Of a stretch of DNA of 62,348 bases, positions 1-8,100 are shown one piece after another. Source of the stretch: Chthoniobacteraceae bacterium. Lineage in GTDB: Bacteria; Verrucomicrobiota; Verrucomicrobiia; Chthoniobacterales; Chthoniobacteraceae. Position 1 is the stretch's first letter. Every line of letters begins with the position of its first letter. Under the pieces are notes generated by a model. That model was given only the letters and a program-made list of their open reading frames with translations. It searched no databases and had not been told where the DNA came from. The stretch spans positions 1 to 62,348 of the forward strand of contig CANJPY010000015.1 of the NCBI GenBank assembly GCA_947476255.1, given 5' to 3'. Made by a program: the position numbers and the translations under genes.

Positions 1-10
1 CAGCCATTAG

Positions 11-82
11 CCGGCGGTTGAGCGAAACGCCACCACCGGGACCTTTCAGCCCCACAAACACGCATCCCAAAGAGATGCCAGA
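11..82 (+). repeat. REP-like double-hairpin repeat, copy A
   Basis: The first 29 bases (11-39) form a hairpin with arms CCGGCGGT and ACCACCGG around a loop containing TTGAGCG. It is followed by a CAG-CCACAAA stretch and a second small hairpin, GCATC...GATGC (62-78). A near-identical unit lies in opposite orientation at 139-210. The 29-base hairpin matches between the two copies at about 26 of 29 positions. It is non-coding and lies downstream of the minus-strand gene that ends at 262. Confidence 0.7.
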
Positions 83-138
83 GTGTGCTGGGGCTGTCTG
101 AAGCTGCGTGGTACCGATGAAGAACCTACGCTTGGCGC

Positions 139-210
139 AGTCTTGCATCCCTCCGGGATGCCTTGTTTTGTGGTCTGACAACCGGTGGTGTCGCTTCGCT
201 CAACCACCGG
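139..210 (-). repeat. REP-like double-hairpin repeat, copy B (inverted)
   Basis: Read on the minus strand this repeats copy A. It has a hairpin with perfect arms CCGGTGGT/ACCACCGG (182-210), then TCAG-CCACAAAAC, then a hairpin GCATCCC-GGA-GGGATGC (145-163 region). The better pairing than in copy A suggests this is closer to the family consensus. The two copies face each other with about 55 bases between them, like a bacterial interspersed mosaic element. Confidence 0.7.
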
Positions 211-261
211 CAAATGGCGGTGATGCATCCGGCATCTGATCCCCCTTCGCCGTTTTTAGGC

Positions 262-1800
262 TTATGGACTGGACCAAGTCCAGTTGGTTTCGTTGGGTTT
301 GCTGTAATCCATCGCGCGGCCATCGTCGGTGCCTTTCCAGCCGGTGGAATAAAGCATGAACCCTTGTGCTTTGTCTTTGAGCGCGTAGTGCAGGGGCGCG
401 CCGTCGAAGACTTCGGTGGGAATCGAGGGCAGGTAGTCCGGCGCAAGTGCGTTCAGCGTGGGCGGGAAGCTCCCGTGACGAAGCCGGTGGCGCTCCAGGG
501 CGACCGCGACGCGTGCGATATTGAGGAGTGTTTGTCCGCGGGCGATCGTTTTTATGACCCCACCGATTGCGGGCGCTAATGATCCAGCAAAGGAGTTGAG
601 AGGCCCCCAGTGAAGCTCGGGCTGCTTCATCAGCTCGCGCAAGTGACGGGCGTCCTTTCTTGAGAGTAATTCCACCCAGTGAAAAATTGTCTCTAAAGAG
701 CCGGTACATCGTATATTTAGAAGTGTCCTCGGGATGACAGATGGAAGTAATTTTTCTGCTCCCGAAAAAGAGGAACCTTGCTCCCCGACGGGGGACATCA
801 GCGCAAATATCGGCACGTTCATTGAACTGGAATGCAGCATCTCTTTCAGACCTCTTGCGTAAAGCGCCTCGCCTCCGAGGTCTTGCTTCAAGTCTGATAG
901 CAGGTCGTACGAGGCGATGCTTTTTTCAAGTGTGGCAAGCTGCGAGTCTGACCAAACGTGCTGCGAAATGCCTTCGAAAAGGACAGGCATTAAAATCCCA
1001 ATTTTTGTAGTGCGGACGAGATTTTCAATAAGACTTGGAAAGGCTCGGAGATCGGCGATCTTAAGCAGCAGCAGGGATTCTTCGAGTGCATCCGTCCCGC
1101 GGTTGGCGCTGATAAATGCCCGTGCCTTGAGCTGCGCTATATGAGCCAGATTGAGTGACGGACTGGCCATTGAGCTTGGCGTTACCAGGCTGGGTTTTAA
1201 CGGGAGATACAGAATGGCGTGGGTGCGCTGCTTTGCTGCGAGGAGTCGGCTCCAAAAGGGCTCCAACCCCGCGAAAACCTTAAGAATGGCATCCGAATCT
1301 GAAAGATTAGAGGAGTCCGAGTTGAGTCGTTCATCTTCCACAGCTTTTTTGCGAAGATCTTTGAGGCTTCGCGCCTCAAAAGGCCCCAGGGATTTTAGGC
1401 TTCCTCCCGTGATTCTCAAAGGCCTGATGTTTTTGAGCGCTTCCATTCCACTTTCGTCCAAGTATTTAAGCTTTCTGCCTAAAGGGTTGTGATTGCTTGG
1501 CGGACATGGAACTTCTTCAACGGCGAGGAACGGTTTGAACTCCTCGAGCGCTCCGAAGTTGTCTGCGTCTGCGACGGGTTTGGGGAGAATTTCACCCCAC
1601 GAATCGGGCATGCCGGCGGCCTTGGCTTTCGCGACGGAAGCCTCGTACCGGTGTATGCAGTAGGCGTCAAAAAGCGAGATGGCGAGAAACAGGGTCGTCG
1701 CGCTCCAGACAAGGATCCAGCCGATCCGACGCAGCCATTTGCGGGGTGAAGGTGAGGGGGGGGCGGTTTGTGGGAGACTGTCTGCGTGCGGGGCATCCAT
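262..1800 (-). CDS. conserved membrane-anchored protein of unknown function
   Basis: A 512-residue protein. A proline-rich basic N-terminus is followed by one membrane segment (about residues 25-47, rich in W, V, A, F), and the rest is presumably outside the membrane. The C-terminal part contains a pattern I associate with planctomycete and verrucomicrobial proteins: ALERHRLRHGSFPP, then LNALAPDYLPSIP, then a GTDDG near the end. This resembles the C-terminal region of some pseudopilin-like proteins, but there is no prepilin leader. It starts 3 bases after the stop of the small membrane protein at 1804-2175, which itself follows a sigma-factor gene, so the three are very likely one operon. The function is unknown. 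An anti-sigma or sensor role is only an inference from position. Confidence 0.8.
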   Translation of the reverse strand: MDAPHADSLPQTAPPSPSPRKWLRRIGWILVWSATTLFLAISLFDAYCIHRYEASVAKAKAAGMPDSWGEILPKPVADADNFGALEEFKPFLAVEEVPCPPSNHNPLGRKLKYLDESGMEALKNIRPLRITGGSLKSLGPFEARSLKDLRKKAVEDERLNSDSSNLSDSDAILKVFAGLEPFWSRLLAAKQRTHAILYLPLKPSLVTPSSMASPSLNLAHIAQLKARAFISANRGTDALEESLLLLKIADLRAFPSLIENLVRTTKIGILMPVLFEGISQHVWSDSQLATLEKSIASYDLLSDLKQDLGGEALYARGLKEMLHSSSMNVPIFALMSPVGEQGSSFSGAEKLLPSVIPRTLLNIRCTGSLETIFHWVELLSRKDARHLRELMKQPELHWGPLNSFAGSLAPAIGGVIKTIARGQTLLNIARVAVALERHRLRHGSFPPTLNALAPDYLPSIPTEVFDGAPLHYALKDKAQGFMLYSTGWKGTDDGRAMDYSKPNETNWTWSSP

Positions 1801-1803
1801 GGG

Positions 1804-2175
1804 TCAGGCGATGAGGGAGGCTTTCTGCTTGGTGCAGCGGCTTTGTTTGGGGGTGGGTGGGAGCGAAGGAGGTTCGGCAAGAAGTTCTTCCAAATAGGCT
1901 TCCGGGTTGCGGAAAGCGCTCAGGGTGGGAACGTAGAGGCCTTCTGGTGGCGAGTCAGTCTTGGGAGTGTTCCCCTGGTTTGCGTCCCACTGCAGGAGAG
2001 CGATCAGGGTCCAAGCCGCGGCGAGTGCCAGGCAGTTTGTGGAGATTCGACTGCGAGATGACTGGGGGCTCACCTCCGGCACGGCATGGGCCTTTTGGAG
2101 AATGGCGTCCCTCCAATGCGCGGGCGCGCGACGCAATGGCATTTGGGAAAGGCGGTGTTCGATGGGTTCTTGCAT
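1804..2175 (-). CDS. small single-pass membrane protein, possible anti-sigma factor
   Basis: A 123-residue protein with a polar N-terminus (about 45 residues), one hydrophobic segment (about residues 47-63, CLALAAAWTLIALLQW) and a proline-rich C-terminal tail. The topology and the position immediately downstream of an ECF sigma gene (10-base gap) fit an anti-sigma factor or its small membrane partner. I see no zinc-binding anti-sigma motif (HxxxCxxC), so the assignment rests on context. The start ATG at 2173-2175 follows the sigma stop closely, suggesting translational coupling. Confidence 0.7.
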   Translation of the reverse strand: MQEPIEHRLSQMPLRRAPAHWRDAILQKAHAVPEVSPQSSRSRISTNCLALAAAWTLIALLQWDANQGNTPKTDSPPEGLYVPTLSAFRNPEAYLEELLAEPPSLPPTPKQSRCTKQKASLIA

Positions 2176-2185
2176 GGGCGTATGG

Positions 2186-2692
2186 CTAAAGGCGTTCCGT
2201 ATAGACTGGACGCAGCACGTCCCGAAGTTTGTCTAAGGCGTAGCGATAACGGCTGGCTGCGGTGTGAGGAGAGATCTCCAGGGCCTCCGCGATTTGAGCG
2301 AAAGTCAGGTTTTCCCAGAGCTTGAGGTGGAGCACTGCGCGCTGGTCTTGAGGAATATCTTTCAGCGCAGTCTCAACAGCGGTATGGAAGGAGTCGTCAT
2401 CGCTGGGAAAAAGAGGGAGGAGAAGAGTGGGCGCCTCCATGGAAAGCTTCTCTTCGTAAGCCGTTCGTACTCTCGAACGGCGCGCGAGATCGCGGAGTGC
2501 GTTGTGTGCGGTGCGGAGGAGAAAGCTGCGCGGATCGCTCGCTTTTTCAAGAAGCGAAGGGGAACGCGCCAGTTTGAGAAACACCTCTTGGAGAGCATCC
2601 TGAACAAGCGAGTGGTCGCGGGAGCAGTTCAGCAGGAAGGCATACAACGCATCGGCGTGGGCGTCGTAAATCTGTTCAAGAGAAAGGGGCAT
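2186..2692 (-). CDS. ECF-type RNA polymerase sigma-70 factor
   Basis: 168 residues. Region 2 is at the N-terminus (LEQIYDAHADALYAFL, then VQDALQEVFLKL and a PRSFLLRTAHNALRDLARR stretch). Region 4 is at the C-terminus, with the helix-turn-helix FAQIAEALEISPHTAASR followed by YRYALDKLRDVL. The reading frame stays open further upstream, but family length and the region 2 position favour the ATG at 2690-2692. No convincing ribosome binding site is visible. It heads a minus-strand operon with two membrane proteins (1804-2175 and 262-1800). This resembles sigma/anti-sigma modules but lacks an adjacent FecR-like gene, unlike the second sigma gene of this window at 19819-20352. Confidence 0.9.
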   Translation of the reverse strand: MPLSLEQIYDAHADALYAFLLNCSRDHSLVQDALQEVFLKLARSPSLLEKASDPRSFLLRTAHNALRDLARRSRVRTAYEEKLSMEAPTLLLPLFPSDDDSFHTAVETALKDIPQDQRAVLHLKLWENLTFAQIAEALEISPHTAASRYRYALDKLRDVLRPVYTERL

Positions 2693-2807
2693 CCGGGGGG
2701 GAGACGCGCGGTGACACTCGATTTGTTTAAAAACTTTTTTGGGGGGGAACCGCCTTATCGGCGAAGGCAAGCCACTGGATGCCGGCATCAAGGATGAGAA
2801 GCAGTCA

Positions 2808-2854
2808 CAACAAACCAAAGGGTTGGGGGATGCAACCCAATGCTTTGGTTGTTG
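2808..2854. promoter_or_regulatory. long imperfect inverted repeat in a divergent intergenic region
   Basis: CAACAAACCAAA (2808-2819) pairs with TTTGGTTGTTG (2844-2854) with one bulged A. An inner stem GGGTTG/CAACCC (2820-2825/2833-2838) can form inside it. The structure lies between the divergent sigma operon (start 2692) and the serine hydrolase gene (start about 2910), where promoters for both are expected. It could be an operator or a transcript hairpin. No factor can be named. Confidence 0.45.
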
Positions 2855-2909
2855 AAACAAGCGCCGAAGTGGTTTGTTTTGGGGGTGTGGATCTGCATAT
2901 GCTGGAAGG

Positions 2910-4025
2910 ATGTCTCCCCTGAATATGTCTCGAAGGTCCCTTTTGAAGATGGGTGGCGCGGCGCTGCTGGCGGCTCCGTTGTATGCGGCGATCCGCAAGG
3001 AGGGACTCGAAGCGGCCTTTGAGGTGATGCGCCGCGCTGTGGCTGACGGTTTGGTTGCGTCCGCAGTCGTGCATGTCGCACAGGGAGGGAATCGGGGGAG
3101 CCGCGCTTTCGGGAAGGCGGCCTCCGCAGACGCCATGTATCTTCTGGGGTCGATTTCCAAGCCGATCGTAATGACTGGTTTAATGACCCTCTTTGAGAAG
3201 GGGAGTTTTGCGCTCAAGGATCCTGTGAGTCGTTTCATTCCCGAGTTTTCGGGGGAGGGGCGGGAATTGGTGACCCTGGCGCATGTGCTCACCCATGTGT
3301 CTGGGTTGCCTGATCAACTCGCCAACAACTCAGAATTGCGCCGCTCCCATGCGCCCCTTTCCGAATTTGTGAGGCAGACGGCGAAGACGCCTTTGCTCTT
3401 TGCGCCTGGGGCCCGGTATGAATATTCGAGCATGGGAATCATGCTGGCGGCTCGAGTGGCTGAGATTATCAGCGGGACCGATATTTTAACCTTTACCGAG
3501 AAAACCGTATTTGAGCCGTTGCAGATGACGCGTTCGGCGCAGGGTTTGGGGAAATTCAAGGTGGAAGATTTTGAACCGATGCAAATCGAGTTTGCGGCGC
3601 CGGAGGCCGGTGGAGGGGACCCCAGCTCCAAGGATTGGAATTGGAACAGTCCGTATTGGAGAAAGTTGGGTGCTCCGTGGGGAGGAACACACGCCAGCGC
3701 TGAAAATGTGGGGAGGGTGCTCGAGGAGCTTCTCTTTAAACGGGGGAAGGTATTGAGGCCGGAAACGGCGCAATTAATGGTGCGAAACCACAATCCGGAG
3801 GGATTTACCCCGCGGGGGCTGGGATGGAATGTGGGAAGCGCTGCGGGCAGTGCAGGGTGTTCGGTGGAAACCTTTGGCCATACGGGATCTACGGGTACAA
3901 TTGCGTGGGCCGATCCGGCCACCGAAACAGTGTGTGTGGTTTTGACAGCTCTTCCTGCCCGGGCCGTTTCGCCTCATCCACGGGATCTCGCCGCGGATGC
4001 GATTGCGGCGGCAGTGTCTCGTTAG
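2910..4025 (+). CDS. Tat-exported beta-lactamase-family serine hydrolase
   Basis: A class C beta-lactamase/penicillin-binding-protein-like fold (Beta-lactamase family PF00144). It has a twin-arginine leader (SRRSLLKMGG followed by a hydrophobic stretch), a catalytic SxxK motif SISK in LLGSISKPIV, a second motif YSS in RYEYSSMG where class C enzymes have YxN, and a late HTG motif in FGHTGSTG in place of KTG. These features fit an esterase, D-aminopeptidase or peptidase of the family better than a true antibiotic-degrading enzyme. ATGs at 2910 and 2925 are both possible. A GGAAGG stretch at 2904-2909 lies directly before the first and 15 bases before the second. It stands alone on the plus strand, divergent from the sigma operon. 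Confidence 0.88.
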   Translation: MSPLNMSRRSLLKMGGAALLAAPLYAAIRKEGLEAAFEVMRRAVADGLVASAVVHVAQGGNRGSRAFGKAASADAMYLLGSISKPIVMTGLMTLFEKGSFALKDPVSRFIPEFSGEGRELVTLAHVLTHVSGLPDQLANNSELRRSHAPLSEFVRQTAKTPLLFAPGARYEYSSMGIMLAARVAEIISGTDILTFTEKTVFEPLQMTRSAQGLGKFKVEDFEPMQIEFAAPEAGGGDPSSKDWNWNSPYWRKLGAPWGGTHASAENVGRVLEELLFKRGKVLRPETAQLMVRNHNPEGFTPRGLGWNVGSAAGSAGCSVETFGHTGSTGTIAWADPATETVCVVLTALPARAVSPHPRDLAADAIAAAVSR

Positions 4026-4159
4026 TTGAGATGGGGTGCATGTGTGTGCATCCTACCTCGAATGGAGAATAGTCGGGGGCTCCCACGGAGTTTCCCAACA
4101 GGGATGCTGTGGGATTTGACGGATATTCTAGGGTCAGGCCGGGAATATAAAAAAGAGAG

Positions 4160-4240
4160 TGCTCGGGGGGGGACTTGAACCCCCACGCCTTGCGGCATGC
4201 GCCCCTCAAACGCACGTGTCTGCCATTTCACCACCCGAGC
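4160..4240 (-). tRNA. tRNA-Leu (GAG)
   Basis: On the minus strand a complete class II cloverleaf folds. The acceptor is GCTCGGG/CCCGAGC with discriminator A (4160). The anticodon stem is TGCGT/GCGCA around loop TTGAGGG (anticodon GAG, 4205-4207), followed by a long variable arm (TGCCGCAAGGCG) and T arm GGGGG-TTCAAGT-CCCCC. CCA is not encoded: the bases after the discriminator read CTCTC. Confidence 0.95.
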
Positions 4241-4553
4241 TTTTTAAAGAGGGGTAGAAAGCTTGGCTAAAGGGAGGGAAACAGGCAAGCGGTTTCCTTC
4301 ATTTATTTCACAAAAAATCAGGCAGACATCTTGATTTTGACAGGCTTTTTTCACGTGAAAAAAGCTGAAAATCAATGGCTAGTGCTCCTGATTCATCCCT
4401 CGTTTACTCGGATGGGTTGCACTCTGGATGATGAGTTTTGAGCGGTCTTGCAGAAAGAGGCCCATCGCAACGATCCCTCCGCGCTCCTCGCGCTCAAGCG
4501 TCGTTTAAACGCCGGCGCGCTCGAAGGCGGCGTTTCCATTTTGGTTTTCGACT
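4241..4553. other. intergenic stretch with no clear gene
   Basis: This lies between tRNA-Leu and the end of the phosphopantetheinyl transferase gene. Its one clear structure is the perfect palindrome at 4344-4365. A plus-strand frame at about 4441-4590 reads in a coding-like way (for example LLALKRRLNAGALEGGVSIL) but has only a TTG as possible start and runs into the transferase gene. I treat it as chance or a remnant. Confidence 0.4.
4344..4365. repeat. perfect 22-base palindrome with CACGTG core
   Basis: The sequence is GC, six T, CACGTG, six A, GC, identical on both strands. It lies in non-coding DNA upstream of tRNA-Leu on the minus strand and downstream of the PPTase gene. It may be a dimeric-protein operator or a hairpin with U-rich flanks. 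Its perfect symmetry is unlikely to be accidental. Confidence 0.6.
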
Positions 4554-5105
4554 TCAAATCAAAGCCACAGCCAGTGCCGAGTTGCCGATCCACTGAGTGA
4601 ATGTTCTCACTTCCGGGGGTGGAACTTTCTCGCGCAGCGGCAGACCTGCATGCTTGCAACGTGCCTCTAATTTCGCCCAAGCCAAAGCAAAGGCTCGCGT
4701 CGGGGAGGGCGCATTCTTGAGGGAGTGCATCGTTTTTTCTTCGAAGTATAAAGACGCGACATCCTCCCAATCCTCGCATTCGCCTAGAGATACAGCATCC
4801 ACTCCGATCGGAGCGTTCGCCGCAAGTGCGATCCAGGCCGTATTTCCGGCGTAACTGAGGGAGAGGAATATTTTCTGTCCTTGAATGTGATCTGCGACCT
4901 CGGGGCCTCTGGGGGTCTCATGGATTAGGACGGGGCCTCCAGCCCAGGTTTGAAGGATACTGAGGAGAGCCTTTCGCACACGGGCGCGTCCGGCAGGACA
5001 GCGCGATACGAGAGGCAGCGCATAGAGCACGAACGACGGAGAGAAATTTGGGAACGGAACAGATTGGTAAAAAGGCCCGCATTGAGGGGGGATGGACTCG
5101 CTCAC
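4554..5105 (-). CDS. 4'-phosphopantetheinyl transferase (Sfp/HetI-like)
   Basis: About 183 residues. It would transfer the phosphopantetheine arm of CoA to a serine of carrier domains. Visible motifs are GVDAVSL (the GxD magnesium/CoA motif) and, about 40 residues later, FALAWAKLEA, corresponding to the W-x-x-K-E-A motif with its basic residue shifted by one place. The GTG at 5103-5105 starts 20 bases after the stop of the NRPS gene. An in-frame GTG at 5171 would overlap that gene by 47 bases and is less likely. Same strand and immediate adjacency imply that it activates the thiolation domain of the upstream NRPS. The N-terminal third is weakly conserved. Confidence 0.8.
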   Translation of the reverse strand: MSESIPPQCGPFYQSVPFPNFSPSFVLYALPLVSRCPAGRARVRKALLSILQTWAGGPVLIHETPRGPEVADHIQGQKIFLSLSYAGNTAWIALAANAPIGVDAVSLGECEDWEDVASLYFEEKTMHSLKNAPSPTRAFALAWAKLEARCKHAGLPLREKVPPPEVRTFTQWIGNSALAVALI

Positions 5106-5124
5106 GGCTGGGGGAAAAGAAGCG

Positions 5125-8100
5125 TTAGAGGCGTGGTTCAACGGAAGATGCGGGACTGCCTTCCCATGCACTGGCGGAAGGGAGCTGCTCCCCTTTGGCG
5201 ACCAGTGTCAAAGGACCGAGGCGGCAGAAGTCTCCGACGGTGGCGTCGTACAACACAATGGCGCGCACGCCCAGTGTGGCGCCTTTTCCAATGGTAACGA
5301 CTCCGACTCGCATGACTCGATCTTCAAAGAGGTGCGTTTGGGGACCACAGTGCGCATTTAACTCGGCGTAGTCTCCGATATGAACGCAGTCGAATTCCGT
5401 GAGGTCTGTGGAATTCAGCCAGACTCCGCGGCCTATTTTTGCGCCCAGCAACCGCAATGCCCAGGGCAAAAAGGGAGTGCCGCGTAAGTGGTCGAGAAAG
5501 GGAGGGACTGCGAGGGATTCGTAGGCGACAGTGACGGCTTCGCTGAGCCAGACAAAAGGAGTCCACATGGGAGCTTTACGGGGTTCGTAACGGCCGATAC
5601 AGATCCATTTCAGAGCCCAAACGAGGCTGAAGGATCCTGCGGAATAAAGGACGCTGCAGAGCAATGCGGCGAAGAAACTGCCGGTCCAATCGCCCGCATC
5701 CGCGAAGTCCATGATCCGGTAGACGATGACATAACCAGCTGCGATCATGAAGGCTAAGGGAAGCACGATCCGGATGGCTTCGATGGTGCCGCGCACAACG
5801 CGACGCCAGAGAGCCGGGTAAAAGGTGAGGGATGCGTCGGGAGTCTCGATGGTTTCACGCGCGGGCAGAAGCATGGGGGGGGAACCCATCCATGTTTGCC
5901 CGGATTGCATGTCTGCATTGGGCGGCGCGGAAGATTGAACGCCAAGCAGCATGTCGTCAGGAAAAACCGCTCCATCGGGCACATAGGAGCCGTTTCCCAC
6001 GAAACTCCGGTTTCCGATGATGGTTCCTTTTAATTGCATCCAGCCGCGGCGTTGCTCTTCATCACCAAGCAGAGCGCCGTCTGCGATGAATGAACCGTCC
6101 CCGAGTTGGAGCAAGCTTGGAATGACGCCCTCGGCCGTTGAGATTTCCGCCTCTTTTCCAACTTTGGCACCGAGGAGGCGCATCCAAGAGGCCGCGAAAC
6201 TGGACGCATAAAGCCCGTGCAGAACTTGGAGGCTGGTGTCCAAGATTGTGGAGAGAAGCCACTTGCGCCGGTAGACAGAACCGTGGAGAGGAAAGGTGCC
6301 GGGCTGCGTTTTGGGAAAAATACGGCGCAAGCTGCCTGCTAGGAGCGCTGTCATTGTGACAAACACCATGGCTGCAGGCAGAGCCATGCAAAAAAAGAAA
6401 GGAAAGGTCAGCCACCATGCATTCGAGGTTTCGAAAAGATCGAGGGTGTGGGCATCAATCCAGTCCATCAGTACGAAGGAGGGAAACGTCGGTACAAAAA
6501 ACAGCAGGGAGACCATGGCACCTCCCACGGCGTAGTAGAGCAGGTGCCCAAGTCGTTGGGTGAGATGCAGCTTGGGCGACTCCGGCCAAGCTTCTTCGGA
6601 GGTTTGAATTTTGAGTGCCGGCGCTCCCGACCAGACTTCTCCTGCGGGAATGCGACGGCCTTGGGAAAGAGTGGATTGTCCGCAAAGGCGCGCGTCGTCG
6701 CCGATTTCGGTATCGTTTTCAAGAACGGCATAGGAGTCGATGGAGGCATTTGCTCCAATGCGTACTTTTCCGATAATAAAACGTCCGGCTTCGACGCGGG
6801 CATTCTCGATATTAACGAACGTTCCTATGCAGGCTCCGGGGCCGATTTCCAGCAACTCTGGGACTGCCACCGTGAGGGAGTTGAGCATGGTTTGCTCCCC
6901 AATTTTTGCCCCCAGGAGTCGAAGGTGGAGCGCTTTCCAAGGCGTTCCAGAAATGAGATGCACGGCACAAGCCTTGGAGAGGTGAGAGCCGAGCCACCAG
7001 CGGAAATACGTGACGCCCCAGAGAGGGTAGTTTCCGGGGGCGAGTTTCCCAGCGAGCACCTTGCGTAAACCGATGGTGATAGGGAAGGACGCCAGGGCTG
7101 TAAGCAGGAACACTAAAATCGCGAACCCCATGGCTGCGGGGATGCTGTCGGTTTTGGTGCCGGTGAGGGAGTGGTAGGTGAAAAACGGGGCCAGCCATAA
7201 CAGCAAGTCCAGAAGGATGATGAAGGGCAGGCAAACAAGCTGCGCCGCGCCGCAAAGGTACCTTCGCCACTCGGGCGCAGGTTTGTGCGGGGGAACGGCG
7301 TTTCCCTCATTGGATAGGAGCTTTGCAAGCGCCGCTGCGATGCTCCCCAAGGACCGGTTTTTGTAAATGTGTTGCACCCCGGCGCCTCCGAAAGCAGCGT
7401 CTTTGCGCAGCAGCGAGACAAGGCGCGCCGCAAGCAAGGAATGCCCACCGAGATCGCAGAAAAAATCCTGTTCCGGGTGGAACGCACGCCCCGGAAAGAG
7501 GGTTTTGAGCGCTTTCCAAAGAGTTTTTTCCGCGGGTGTGTGTGGCGCGAATGCCCCCATCCCGGGGGCTTCTTGTGCCTCGCTGAGGGGAATGGCGCGG
7601 AGGGTTGAGAGGTCAATTTTCCCGGAGCTGAGGCGGGGCATTTCCGAGAGTATCTGGATGCGTGCGGGCACCATGTAGGCGGGCAACTCGCCAGCGAGGA
7701 CGCTCCGCAGGGAGTCCTCTTTTGGTGTGTTTTCGGAGGAACCGGCGGTGACTGCAAAGGCCACGATTTCATCCACGCCGTAGAGTTGGCGCACAACGGC
7801 GGCTGCCGTACCAATCCCCGGTTGGCGGGCAAGTGCAGCGGCAACTTCGTCGAGTTCGATTCGGAAGCCCCGGATTTTAACTTGGTGGTCGACGCGTCCC
7901 AAACATTGGACCTGCGCATCGGCGGTGATTTTACCAAGGTCGCCTGTCAAATAGAGGCGAGATTCCCCGGGGTGACTGGCGCAGGGATTCACAATGAAAC
8001 GCGCTTGTGTGAGTTCCGGCAGGTGCAGGTATCCGAGGCTCACGCCAGGTCCAAACACGGCGATTTCACCCACTTCGCCTGCGGGCAGGGGCTGGTGTTC

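Noticed and set aside
4441..4590. Plus-strand coding-like stretch LQKEAHRNDPSALLALKRRL
   Set aside because: Only a TTG could start it and it runs over the end of the phosphopantetheinyl transferase gene. It is too short to support as a gene.
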